This document shows positions 51,729-60,368 of a DNA stretch of 64,000 bases, in pieces (the stretch's first letter is position 1; each line of letters begins with the position of its first letter). The stretch is from RYN-133 sp036497285 (lineage in GTDB: Bacteria > Actinomycetota > Actinomycetes > Mycobacteriales > Jatrophihabitantaceae): the NCBI GenBank assembly GCA_036497285.1, contig DASXJR010000096.1, forward strand, positions 55,071-119,070, in the 5' to 3' direction. Made by a program: the position numbers and the translations under genes. The notes below the pieces were generated by a model. The model was not told the DNA's origin, did no database searches, and was given only the letters and a program-made list of their open reading frames with translations.

Positions 51729-52925
51729 GTGAGCCGCCGCCTTTTCACGTCCGAGTCCGTCACCGAAGGACACCCGGACAAGATCGCCGACCAGATCAGC
51801 GACTCGATCCTCGACGCGCTGCTCGCCCAGGACTCCGGCAGCCGGGTGGCCGTCGAGACGTTGATCACCACCGGCCAGGTGCACGTCGCCGGTGAGGTCA
51901 CCACCGAGGCGTATGCAGACATCCCGACGATCGTGCGCGAGAAGATCCTCGAGATCGGCTACGACTCGTCGCGCAAGGGCTTCGACGGCGCCTCGTGCGG
52001 CGTCAGCGTGTCGATCGGCTCGCAGTCGGCCGACATCGCGCAGGGCGTCGACACCGCGTACGAGGCACGCACCGGCGAGAGCGTCGAAGACCCCCTCGAC
52101 CGCCAGGGCGCCGGCGACCAGGGCCTGATGTTCGGCTTCGCCTGCGACGAGACCGACGAGCTGATGCCGCTGCCGATCGCACTCGCGCACCGACTCGCCA
52201 AGCAGCTCAGCGACGTCCGCAAGGACGGCACCGTCCCGTACCTTCGCCCGGACGGCAAGACCCAGGTGACCGTCGAGTACGTCGACGGGAAGCCGGTGCG
52301 GCTGGACACGGTCGTCGTGTCGAGCCAACACGCGTCCGACATCGACCTGGACACCCTGCTCAAGCCGGACATCGAGGAGCACGTGATCCGGCCCCTGATC
52401 GCCGAGTTCGGCCTCGACTTCGGCAACTACCGGCTGCTGGTGAACCCGACGGGCCGGTTCGAGATCGGCGGGCCGATGGGCGACGCCGGGCTGACCGGCC
52501 GGAAGATCATCGTCGACACGTACGGCGGCTACGCGCGGCACGGCGGCGGTGCGTTCTCGGGCAAGGACCCGTCCAAGGTCGACCGGTCGGCGGCGTACGC
52601 GATGCGCTGGGTCGCCAAGAACGTCGTGGCCGCGGGCCTGGCCACCACGTGCGAGGTACAGGTGGCCTACGCGATCGGCAAGGCCGAGCCGGTGGGGTTG
52701 TTCCTCGAGATGTTCGGCACCGAGACGGCCGATCCCGCGAAGATCAGCGACGCGGTGCTGCAGACCTTCGACCTGCGCCCCGCCGCGATCATCCGCGATC
52801 TCGACCTGAAACGCCCGATCTACGCGCAGACCGCGGCGTACGGACACTTCGGCCGTGAGCTACCCGACTTCACCTGGGAGCGCACCGACCGCGCCGACCA
52901 GCTCGCCAAGCTCGTCAACGGGTGA
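51729..52925 (+). CDS. metK: S-adenosylmethionine synthetase
   Basis: Makes SAM from methionine and ATP. The 398-residue protein has TSESVTEGHPDKIADQISD at the N-terminus, GAGDQGLMFGFACDET, the phosphate-binding GGGAFSGKDPSKVDRSAAY region (in parts), and a final GHFGRELPDFTWE. All expected blocks are present. The GTG start gives SRRLFTSESV, the normal N-terminus. It supplies SAM to the methyltransferases here (rsmB and the 33-kb gene). A 61-bp repeat follows the stop. Confidence 0.98.
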   Translation: MSRRLFTSESVTEGHPDKIADQISDSILDALLAQDSGSRVAVETLITTGQVHVAGEVTTEAYADIPTIVREKILEIGYDSSRKGFDGASCGVSVSIGSQSADIAQGVDTAYEARTGESVEDPLDRQGAGDQGLMFGFACDETDELMPLPIALAHRLAKQLSDVRKDGTVPYLRPDGKTQVTVEYVDGKPVRLDTVVVSSQHASDIDLDTLLKPDIEEHVIRPLIAEFGLDFGNYRLLVNPTGRFEIGGPMGDAGLTGRKIIVDTYGGYARHGGGAFSGKDPSKVDRSAAYAMRWVAKNVVAAGLATTCEVQVAYAIGKAEPVGLFLEMFGTETADPAKISDAVLQTFDLRPAAIIRDLDLKRPIYAQTAAYGHFGRELPDFTWERTDRADQLAKLVNG

Positions 52926-52927
52926 GC

Positions 52928-52988
52928 CCGGCTTGGCCCCGTAGCAGGGTCGTGCCCGGCGTGTCGCCCTGCTGGAGGGCCAAGCCGG
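52928..52988. repeat. 61-bp double-stem repeat, copy 3
   Basis: Outer arms CCGGCTTGGCC and GGCCAAGCCGG; inner arms AGCAGGG and CCCTGCT; middle TCGTGCCCGGCGTGTCG. It begins 2 nt after the metK stop and ends 33 nt before the priA start. Its length matches the copy at 28498-28558. Confidence 0.85.
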
Positions 52989-53021
52989 ACACCGTCGGGA
53001 CGGGCTGGTAAGCAATCCAGC

Positions 53022-54980
53022 GTGGCGCCGAAGGTTCGTACCCCGGCCGCGGTCGATCCAGTGGCGCGGCTCTATGTCGACGTCCCCCTCGCGCATCTCG
53101 ACCACCCCTACGACTACGCGGTCCCGGACACCCTCGACGCGCAGATCACGGTCGGCTCCCGCGTACGCGTGCGCTTCGCCGGGCGGCTCGTCGACGGGTA
53201 CGTCCTCGAACGCCGCGCCGATTCCGACCACCCGGGCAAACTCGCATTCGCCGAGCGGGTGGTCGGCGACGAGCCGGTGCTCACGCCCGAGACCACCACG
53301 CTGTTCCGCGCTGTGGCCGACCGCTGGGCCGGCAACTTCGTCGACGTCGTGCGGCTCGGCGTCCCGTCGCGGCACGCCCGCGCCGAGACCGGCAGGGGCG
53401 GCGCCGCCCGCGAACCCGCGGCCGTGAACACCCCGGACGGCCCGGGCGGGTTCGCGCGCTACCGCTCCGGCGCGGCGTTCCTGCGCGCCGTCGCGGACGG
53501 GCGGGGAGCCCGCGCGGTGTGGTCGGCCTGCCCCGGGGAGGCTTGGCCCGATCGCATCGCCGAGGCGCTGGCCACGGCCGCCGCGGCCGGGCGGGGCGCG
53601 CTCGCGGTCGTTCCCGACAACCGCGACCTCGACCGGCTCGATGCCGCCGTCTCGCAACGCCTCGGCCCGGGGGCGTACGTGGCGCTGTCCGCCGACCTCG
53701 GCCCCGAGGCACGCTACCGCCGCTGGCTCGCGACCCGGCGCGGCGCCGTGCAGGTTGTCATCGGCACCCGCGCCGCTGCGTACGCCCCGGTCGCCGACCT
53801 GGGCCTGCTCGCCATCTGGGACGACGGCGACGACTCTTACGACGAGCCGCGCGCCCCCTACGCGCACACCCGCGACGTGCTGGTGCTGCGCTCATCGCTG
53901 TCCGGCTCGGCGCTGCTCGTCGGCGGGTTCGCCCGCACCGCCGAGGCGCAACTGCTCGTCGAGTCCGGGTGGGCCCACGAGATCGCGCCCGAGCGCGACG
54001 TTCTGCGCAGGGCGGCGCCGCGCGTCCTGCCGACCGGTGACGACTTCGAGCAGGCGCGCGATCCGGCAGCGGCCGCCGCCCGGCTGCCCAGCCTGGCCTG
54101 GCGCACCACCCGCGACGCGCTCGAGTCCGGCGCGCCGGTGCTCGTCCAGGTGCCACGCCGCGGGTACGTGCCCGCGTTGGCGTGCGTGCGCGATCGCACC
54201 CGCGCGATCTGCGCGAACTGCTCGGGGCCGCTGATGACCTCGGCTCAGGGCGCCGTCGCGCGGTGCCGATGGTGCGGGCGTCCGGCCGGCGACTGGCACT
54301 GCCCGACGTGCGGCGGGCGCGCGCTGCGGGCAGTGGTGATCGGCGCGCGCCGCACCGCCGAGGAACTCGGCCGGGCGTTCCCCGGCGCTGCGGTCCGCAC
54401 CAGCGGCGGCGAGCGGGTACTCGACCGGGTCGAAGACCGACCGGACCTCGTCGTCGCCACCCCCGGCGCCGAACCCGTGGCGCCCGGCGGCTACGGCGCG
54501 GCGCTGCTGCTCGACGGCTGGGCGCTGCTCTCCCGCGCGGACCTACGGGCCGGCGAAGAGACCGTGCGTCGGTGGATGGCCGCGGCCGCACTCGTCCGTC
54601 CCGGCGCGCCGGTGGTGATCGGTGCCGATGCCGCTGTCCCGGCGGTCCAGGCGCTGGTGCGCTGGGATCCCGGCGGGTTCGCCGCACGGGAACTCGCCGA
54701 TCGGGCCGAGCTCGGCTTCCCGCCCGCGAGCCGCATGGCGGCGGTTTCGGGCAGTCCGGCAGCGGTCGCCGACCTGCTGTCGGCCGCCCGGCTGCCGGAT
54801 GCCGCGACCACCGTCGGCCCCGTCCCCGCACCCGACGGCACCGAGCGGATGCTCGTCCGGGTGCCCCGCCGCGCGTCCGCCGCCCTGGCCACCGCGCTGA
54901 AGGAGGCGGCCGCCGTCCGGTCGGCAAGAAAAGCCCCGGACCCCGTCAAGATCGTGCTCGACCCACTCGAACTGCTGTAA
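53022..54980 (+). CDS. priA: PriA-like primosomal protein N' lacking helicase motifs
   Basis: A 652-residue homologue of the replication-restart protein PriA. The N-terminal DNA-binding domain begins VARLYVDVPLAHLDHPYDYAVP. A zinc-binding region with three CxxC pairs (CANC, CRWC, CPTC) lies around residues 396-432. Where helicases carry Walker A GxTGSGKT, this protein reads ACPGEAWPD, and the DEEH box is replaced by WDDGDD. ATPase/helicase activity is therefore not expected. This loss is known for actinobacterial PriA. The role is probably structural, in loading the replicative helicase. GTG start; the gene follows the repeat after metK. Confidence 0.9.
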   Translation: MAPKVRTPAAVDPVARLYVDVPLAHLDHPYDYAVPDTLDAQITVGSRVRVRFAGRLVDGYVLERRADSDHPGKLAFAERVVGDEPVLTPETTTLFRAVADRWAGNFVDVVRLGVPSRHARAETGRGGAAREPAAVNTPDGPGGFARYRSGAAFLRAVADGRGARAVWSACPGEAWPDRIAEALATAAAAGRGALAVVPDNRDLDRLDAAVSQRLGPGAYVALSADLGPEARYRRWLATRRGAVQVVIGTRAAAYAPVADLGLLAIWDDGDDSYDEPRAPYAHTRDVLVLRSSLSGSALLVGGFARTAEAQLLVESGWAHEIAPERDVLRRAAPRVLPTGDDFEQARDPAAAAARLPSLAWRTTRDALESGAPVLVQVPRRGYVPALACVRDRTRAICANCSGPLMTSAQGAVARCRWCGRPAGDWHCPTCGGRALRAVVIGARRTAEELGRAFPGAAVRTSGGERVLDRVEDRPDLVVATPGAEPVAPGGYGAALLLDGWALLSRADLRAGEETVRRWMAAAALVRPGAPVVIGADAAVPAVQALVRWDPGGFAARELADRAELGFPPASRMAAVSGSPAAVADLLSAARLPDAATTVGPVPAPDGTERMLVRVPRRASAALATALKEAAAVRSARKAPDPVKIVLDPLELL

Positions 54981-54990
54981 AACTGTCACG

Positions 54991-55782
54991 GTGACCGCAC
55001 CCGACGGTACCGAGCCGACTCGGCTCGAACGCTGGCAGGATTCGACCGAGTGGCCGATGGCTGCCCTCGCCGTGCTGTTCCTCGCCGTGTACGCCACCGA
55101 GGTGCTCGCCGTCGGGCTGAACCAGACCTGGCACACCACCCTGCGGGTGGCCGACTACACGATCTGGGCGCTGTTCGTCATCGAGTTCGGGATCCGGTTG
55201 TCGCTGACGACACGGCGCGGGCGCTACCTCGTACGGCACCTGACCGACGTGGCCATGCTCGCCCTGCCGTTCCTGCGGACGTTGCGGGTGCTCCGGCTCG
55301 TTCCGCTGCTACGCGCGCTGAACCGCTGGGTGGCCGACTCGCTGCGCGGCAAGGTCGTCGTCTACGGCTCGATCACCGCCGTGTTGCTCGTCTTCACCGG
55401 AGCGCTGGCCGAACTCGACGCCGAGCGCAACCAACCGGGCGCGTCGATCACCACCTTCGGCACGGCGCTGTGGTGGACGTCGGTCACGATCTGCACCGTC
55501 GGCTACGGCGACTACACCCCGATCACCGCGCAGGGCCGGCTGGTTGCCGTCGGCGTGATGATCGGCGGGGTCATGCTGGTCGGCGCGGTCACCGCCTCGT
55601 TCGCGACCTGGCTGATCGACCGGCTGCGGATCGAAGAGGAAGTCGAGCAAGCCGCGACCCAGGCCGACCTGCGCGACGTCCACACGCAACTCCAAGGCGT
55701 GCAGCACGAGCTCGCCGAGCTCAAGACGCTGCTGCGTGAACGTCAGGGGGCCGACCGACCCGCCGCGATCGCGTCGGAGTAG
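54991..55782 (+). CDS. Voltage-gated-type potassium channel
   Basis: A 263-residue ion channel subunit. It has five to six hydrophobic segments, an Arg-rich S4-like helix (LRTLRVLRLVPLLRALNR, residues about 96-112), and a pore loop with the selectivity filter TVGYGD at 169-174, specific for potassium. A C-terminal coiled coil (about 212-250) would assemble the tetramer. There is no RCK or cyclic-nucleotide domain. GTG start 10 bp after priA. The last 40 bp overlap the 3' end of the convergent MFS gene. I assign potassium selectivity from the filter; the gating mode is inferred. Confidence 0.9.
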   Translation: MTAPDGTEPTRLERWQDSTEWPMAALAVLFLAVYATEVLAVGLNQTWHTTLRVADYTIWALFVIEFGIRLSLTTRRGRYLVRHLTDVAMLALPFLRTLRVLRLVPLLRALNRWVADSLRGKVVVYGSITAVLLVFTGALAELDAERNQPGASITTFGTALWWTSVTICTVGYGDYTPITAQGRLVAVGVMIGGVMLVGAVTASFATWLIDRLRIEEEVEQAATQADLRDVHTQLQGVQHELAELKTLLRERQGADRPAAIASE

Positions 55783-57518
55783 GCGACGTCCTCGCCGGGG
55801 ATCGCCGGGACCGCCACCGCGTCACCCTCGCGGGCGACGGCGTCGGCCACCGGGTGATCGGCCTCGGCATGGACGAACTTCGCGCCGCGCATCAGTGATG
55901 CACCCGCGGCCAGCAGCAGCATCACGATCGACGCGCTGAACGCGATCAGCAGGCCGTGCCGGAACGGATCCGAGATCAGGCTCGGGAAGAACTGCTGACC
56001 GTAGATCGTCGAGGCGTCCGCGCCGTTGCCCGGATGCGGCACCAGTGCGCGGATCGGGTTGTCGCCGAGGAACGCGGCGAAGAGCAGGCCGACCGGCGAG
56101 GCGTGCGATGCCGCACCGGCGGCGGCGGGGGAGACCCCGGCCTGGGTCAGCCCGTTCGACATCGCCGCCGGCAGCGTGCCGGCCAGCCCGACCGCCATGA
56201 GCGTGAAGAACGCGCCCATCGACAGCACCATGCCGGCGTTCATGCCGGTCGCACGGATGCCCGAGGCGGCGCCACGCTGCGCGGCGGGGACGGCGTTCAT
56301 GATGGCGGCCGAGTTCGGCGCCGCCATCAGCCCCATCCCGATGCCGTTGAGCGCCAGCAGCGCCGCGAACAGGACGTAGTTGAAGTTGGCCGGCAGCGCG
56401 ATCAGCCCGACGAAGGTGGCCGCGGTCAGCAGCAGGCCGCCGGTGGCGAACGCGCGCGCACCGAACCGGTCCGAGATTGCACCCGACGCCGGTCCGGCGA
56501 CCAGGAAGCCGAGCGTCATCGGCAGCATGTAGATGCCCGCCCACAGCGGGGTGTCGGCGAACCGGTAGCCGTGCAGCGGCAGCCAGATGCCCTGCAGCCA
56601 GATGATCAGCATGAACTGCAGTCCGCCGCGGGACATCGCCGCCAGCAGGTTCACCGCCTGGCCCGCCGCGAACGCCCGGATCTTGAAGAGACTCATATTG
56701 ATCATCGGGTCCGCGACCCGGTTCTCGACCAGCACGAACGCCACCAGCAGCACGACGCCGGCGATGAGACCGGCCAGTACCTTCGGTGACGTCCAGCCCA
56801 TCGTGTGCCCGCCGTAGGGCTGCAACCCGTACGTGATCGCGACCAACAGCGCGACCAGACCGACGCCGAAGGTGAGGTTGCCCCACCAGTCGACGACGAC
56901 GCGGCGGGTGCGGTCGCGCGGCTTGTCGTGCAGCGTGCGGTAGCCCATCCACGTGCCCCACACGCCGACGGGCACGCTCACCCAGAACACCGCGCGCCAG
57001 TGCCATTCGGACAGCACGCCACCGACGATCAGGCCGAGGAAGGAGCCCGCAAGCGCCGAGACCTGGTTGACACCGAGCGCGAAGCCGCGCCGGTCGGGCG
57101 GGAACGCATCTGTGATGATCGCAGTCGAATTGGCCATCACCATCGCACCGCCCACGCCCTGGACGATGCGCAGCACAATGATCTCGAGCGCACCGGCGCC
57201 GCCACTGTTGGGCACGAATGCGCACCCGAGCGAGCCGATCGTGAAGATCAGGAAGCCGAGGTTGAACAGCTTCGCGCGTCCGTACTGGTCGCCCAGGCGA
57301 CCGAATGTGACGACGAGGACGGCCGTGACGAGCAGGAACCCCATCAGCATCCACAGCAGGTACGAGATGTTCTCCGGGGCGAGCGGGTTCAGGCCGAGGC
57401 CCTCGAAAATCGCAGGCAGCGAGATCAGCAGGATGGACGAGTTCAGCGTCGCAGCGAGGATGCCGACAGTCGTCACCGAGAGGGCGACACGGCGGTCGTG
57501 CGCTTCGGAATGGAGCAC
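55743..57518 (-). CDS. MFS drug exporter, DHA2 (14-segment) family
   Basis: A 591-residue proton-driven exporter, probably for hydrophobic or cationic drugs. About 14 hydrophobic segments run from residue 14 to about 560. Motif A is FGRLGDQYGRAKLFN, between segments 2 and 3. The antiporter motif C-like Gly/Pro segment is ALAGSFLGLIVGGVL. The protein ends in a cytoplasmic tail (VADAVAREGDAV). GTG start 7 nt after AAAGGA. A strong inverted repeat lies directly upstream and is probably a repressor operator, yet no regulator gene is adjacent. Its 3' end overlaps the channel gene. Confidence 0.92.
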   Translation of the reverse strand: MLHSEAHDRRVALSVTTVGILAATLNSSILLISLPAIFEGLGLNPLAPENISYLLWMLMGFLLVTAVLVVTFGRLGDQYGRAKLFNLGFLIFTIGSLGCAFVPNSGGAGALEIIVLRIVQGVGGAMVMANSTAIITDAFPPDRRGFALGVNQVSALAGSFLGLIVGGVLSEWHWRAVFWVSVPVGVWGTWMGYRTLHDKPRDRTRRVVVDWWGNLTFGVGLVALLVAITYGLQPYGGHTMGWTSPKVLAGLIAGVVLLVAFVLVENRVADPMINMSLFKIRAFAAGQAVNLLAAMSRGGLQFMLIIWLQGIWLPLHGYRFADTPLWAGIYMLPMTLGFLVAGPASGAISDRFGARAFATGGLLLTAATFVGLIALPANFNYVLFAALLALNGIGMGLMAAPNSAAIMNAVPAAQRGAASGIRATGMNAGMVLSMGAFFTLMAVGLAGTLPAAMSNGLTQAGVSPAAAGAASHASPVGLLFAAFLGDNPIRALVPHPGNGADASTIYGQQFFPSLISDPFRHGLLIAFSASIVMLLLAAGASLMRGAKFVHAEADHPVADAVAREGDAVAVPAIPGEDVAYSDAIAAGRSAP

Positions 57519-57530
57519 GGACGTCCTTTC

Positions 57531-57553
57531 ATTCGTTAGCCATGCTAACTAAT
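57531..57553. promoter_or_regulatory. Palindromic operator upstream of the MFS exporter
   Basis: ATTCGTTAGC and GCTAACTAAT are complementary at 9 of 10 positions around CAT. The site is AT-rich against a GC-rich background and ends a few bases before the MFS ribosome site, between the divergent MFS and def genes. The spelling resembles operators of TetR/MarR-type repressors of drug exporters. The regulator is not in the window. Confidence 0.7.
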
Positions 57554-57581
57554 GACACGTCAGCCGGTCCATTCGTTTCCG

Positions 57582-57587
57582 TAGACT
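57582..57587 (+). promoter_or_regulatory. Candidate -10 element of def (leaderless)
   Basis: TAGACT lies 6 nt before the GTG of def. Confidence 0.45.
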
Positions 57588-57593
57588 TCACTT

Positions 57594-58124
57594 GTGACCG
57601 TTGTCCCCATTCGCCTCTTCGGTGACCCGGTGTTGCGCACCGCGGCCGATCCCGTGACCGTCTTCGACAGGGAGCTGCGCCAGCTCGTCACCGACCTCGA
57701 GCAGACGATGTTGGACGCCCCCGGCGCAGGCCTCGCGGCGCCGCAGATCGGCGTCTCGCTGCGGGTGTTCACCTACCACGTCGACGACGAGCAGTCAGGG
57801 CATCTGGTCAACCCGGTCCTGCACTTCCCGAACGAGGAGCTGCAGGACGGCCCCGAGGGCTGCCTGTCCATCCCCGGGCTCACCTTCGACTGCATGCGCC
57901 GCGAGAACGTCGTCGCGCACGGCCAGAACATGTACGGCGACCCGGTGACGATCGAAGGCACCGCCCGCCTTTCACGCTGCATCCAGCACGAGACCGACCA
58001 TCTCGACGGGGTCCTGTTCGTGTCGCGGCTCGACCCGGGGACCCGCAGGGAAGCGATGCGGGCGATCCGGGAAGCCGAGTGGTCCGGGCTGTCGGCGGCC
58101 AAGGTCAAGGTCAGCCCGCACTGA
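57594..58124 (+). CDS. def: Peptide deformylase
   Basis: Metalloenzyme that removes the N-formyl group from new proteins. The 176-residue protein has all three signatures: GAGLAAPQIG (residues 44-53), EGCLSIPG with the metal Cys90, and QHETDHLDG with His132, Glu133 and His136. It is complete and catalytic-looking. fmt starts 1 bp after its stop, so the enzymes that add and remove the formyl group are co-expressed. Short intervals and overlaps continue to rsmB. Confidence 0.97.
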   Translation: MTVVPIRLFGDPVLRTAADPVTVFDRELRQLVTDLEQTMLDAPGAGLAAPQIGVSLRVFTYHVDDEQSGHLVNPVLHFPNEELQDGPEGCLSIPGLTFDCMRRENVVAHGQNMYGDPVTIEGTARLSRCIQHETDHLDGVLFVSRLDPGTRREAMRAIREAEWSGLSAAKVKVSPH

Positions 58125-58125
58125 C

Positions 58126-59052
58126 ATGAGACTTGCCTTCGCGGGGACGCCGGCCGCGGCCGTCCCGTCCCTTCGCGCGTTGCTCGACGCTCCGGGGCAC
58201 GAGGTGGTCGCGGTGATCACCCGACCACCGGCCCGAGCCGGACGGGGCCGTCGCGAGACGGCCTCGCCGGTCGCCGAGCTCGCAGCGCAGGCCGGTGTGC
58301 CGGTGTTCACCCCGGCCAAGCCCGGCGACGCGGAGTTCCTGGACGAGTTGCGCGCCCTCGACGTCGACGCCTGCCCGGTCGTCGCCTACGGGGCCCTGCT
58401 GCCGCAGCGAGCGCTGGATGTCCCGGGGCACGGGTGGATCAACCTGCACTTCTCGGTGCTGCCCGCGTGGCGTGGCGCGGCACCCGTCCAGCACGCGATC
58501 CTGCACGGCGACGACGTCACCGGAGCGTCCACGTTCCTGATCGAGGCCGGCCTGGACACCGGACCGGTCTACGGCGTGGTCACCGAAACAGTCCGCCCGA
58601 CCGACACCAGCGGTGACCTGCTGGAGCGGCTGTCGGTGTCCGGCGCCGGGTTGCTGGTGGCCACGATGGACGGGATCGCCGACGGCTCGCTCGTGCCGCG
58701 TCCGCAGCCGGCCGACGGCGTCTCGATCGCCGGCAAGATCACCACCGCCGACGCGGAGGTGCCGTGGGACGCCCCCGCCCGCCACATCGACCGCCTCGTG
58801 CGGGCCTGCACACCGACGCCGGGCGCGTGGACGACTTTCCGTGGCGAGCGCCTCAAACTCGGCCCGGTGCGGCTGCGCGGCGCGAACGAGCTGGGCCCCG
58901 GCATGGTGCGCGCCGACAAGTCCGGGATCGCGGTGGGCACGGCGACAGCCGAGGTGCAGCTGGGCACCGTGCAGCCGCCGGGCAAGCGCCCGATGCCTGC
59001 CGCCGATTGGGCCCGCGGTGCACGCCTCGAGGCCGGCGACACGCTTGGCTGA
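58126..59052 (+). CDS. fmt: Methionyl-tRNA formyltransferase
   Basis: Formylates initiator Met-tRNA with 10-formyl-tetrahydrofolate. The 308-residue protein begins MRLAFAGTPAAAVPSLRALL and has the active-site block INLHFSVLPAWRGAAPVQHA, in which the conserved SLLP motif reads FSVLP and the catalytic Asn and His are kept. A C-terminal OB-fold tRNA-binding domain starts near RLVRACTPTPGAWT. ATG start 1 bp after def; its stop overlaps rsmB by 8 bp (TTGGCTGA). Confidence 0.97.
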   Translation: MRLAFAGTPAAAVPSLRALLDAPGHEVVAVITRPPARAGRGRRETASPVAELAAQAGVPVFTPAKPGDAEFLDELRALDVDACPVVAYGALLPQRALDVPGHGWINLHFSVLPAWRGAAPVQHAILHGDDVTGASTFLIEAGLDTGPVYGVVTETVRPTDTSGDLLERLSVSGAGLLVATMDGIADGSLVPRPQPADGVSIAGKITTADAEVPWDAPARHIDRLVRACTPTPGAWTTFRGERLKLGPVRLRGANELGPGMVRADKSGIAVGTATAEVQLGTVQPPGKRPMPAADWARGARLEAGDTLG

Positions 59053-60364
59053 CCCGTCCGGCTCACCACGGCTCGTCGCTTTCCGCCTGCTGCGTGCCGT
59101 GGATGCCGACGGTGCCTACGCCAACCTGGCGCTGCCCCCGCTGATCGCCGCCGCCGGCCTCACCGGCCGCGACGCCGCGCTCGCCACCGAACTCGGTTAC
59201 GGCACGGTGCGCGCGGCCGGCACGCTCGACCTGGTCCTGCAGGCGTGTATCGACCGGCCGCTGAACGCGGTGCAACCCGAGGTCCGCGATCTGCTCCGGC
59301 TCGGTGCCTACCAGGCGCTGCGCACCCGGATCCCGCCGCACGCCGCGGTCGCCACGAGCGTCGAGCTGGCCCGGGCGACCCGCAACGGCCGCGCCTCCGG
59401 CTTCGTCAATGCGGTCTTGCGCAAAGTGACCCGCTCGACGTGGGACGAGTGGACCGAGCGCCTCGGCCGCGGCCGTACCGAGCTGGGGCGGCTGGCGCTG
59501 CGCACCGCCCACCCGGAGTGGATCGCGGCGGCGTTCGCCGCGGCACTGGACGGCGACATGGCCCAGACCGCCGCCGCGCTGGCCGCCGACGACGAGCGTC
59601 CGCAGACCCACCTCGTCGCCTGGCCCGGACGCGTGAGCCGGGACGACCTGGTCGCGCAATCCGGCGGCACGCCCGGGCCGTGGTCGCCGTACGCGGTGCA
59701 TCTCGAGGGTGGCGATCCCGGCCGGCTGGCGAGCGTGCGTGCGCGCCGGGCGGCCGTGCAGGACGAGGGCAGTCAGTTGTGCGCGCTCGCCCTGGCCGCC
59801 ACGCCTCTGGACGGACGCGACGAGCGGTGGCTCGACCTGTGCGCCGGGCCGGGCGGCAAGACCGCACTGCTCGCCGCACTCGCGGCCGAGCGGGGCGCCA
59901 CCGTCCAGGCCAACGAACTGCGCCCCCACCGCGCGGACCTCGTACGGGCCGCGACCGCGCCGTGGCGCGTCGACGTCCGCGAGGGCGACGCCAGGTCGTA
60001 CCCGGCTCGCGACGGCGGGTACGACCGGGTGCTGGTCGATGCGCCGTGCACCGGACTCGGGGCGCTACGCCGCCGGCCCGAAGCGCGCTGGCGCCGTGGC
60101 CCCGACGACGTCCCCGCCCTGGCCGAGTTGCAGCGCGAGCTGCTCGACGCCGCGGTGCGCCTCGTCCGCCCCGGCGGCGTGGTCGCCTACGTGACCTGCT
60201 CGCCGCATCTGGCCGAGACCCGCGAGGTCGTCGCCGACCGCGACCTGATCGACGCCCGCGCCGCGTTTGCGGGCGTGCCGGACCTCGGCGCCGGGCCGAC
60301 CGTGCAGTTGTGGCCGCACCGCCACGGCACCGATGCGATGTTCTGCGCGCTGGTGCGGTGTTGA
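59045..60364 (+). CDS. rsmB: 16S rRNA (cytosine-5) methyltransferase RsmB/Sun
   Basis: SAM-dependent enzyme expected to methylate C967 of 16S rRNA (E. coli numbering). The 439 residues comprise an N-terminal NusB-like RNA-binding domain (RLVAFRLLRAVDADGAYANL, FVNAVLRKV) and a C-terminal methyltransferase domain with LDLCAGPGGKTALLAAL, DAPCTGLG (catalytic Cys) and VAYVTCSPH (second Cys). The TTG start overlaps the fmt stop by 8 bp. Domain length supports this start, and a later ATG or GTG would cut the NusB-like part. It is convergent with the lipoprotein gene, 4 bp apart. Confidence 0.95.
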   Translation: MADPSGSPRLVAFRLLRAVDADGAYANLALPPLIAAAGLTGRDAALATELGYGTVRAAGTLDLVLQACIDRPLNAVQPEVRDLLRLGAYQALRTRIPPHAAVATSVELARATRNGRASGFVNAVLRKVTRSTWDEWTERLGRGRTELGRLALRTAHPEWIAAAFAAALDGDMAQTAAALAADDERPQTHLVAWPGRVSRDDLVAQSGGTPGPWSPYAVHLEGGDPGRLASVRARRAAVQDEGSQLCALALAATPLDGRDERWLDLCAGPGGKTALLAALAAERGATVQANELRPHRADLVRAATAPWRVDVREGDARSYPARDGGYDRVLVDAPCTGLGALRRRPEARWRRGPDDVPALAELQRELLDAAVRLVRPGGVVAYVTCSPHLAETREVVADRDLIDARAAFAGVPDLGAGPTVQLWPHRHGTDAMFCALVRC

Positions 60365-60368
60365 CCGC

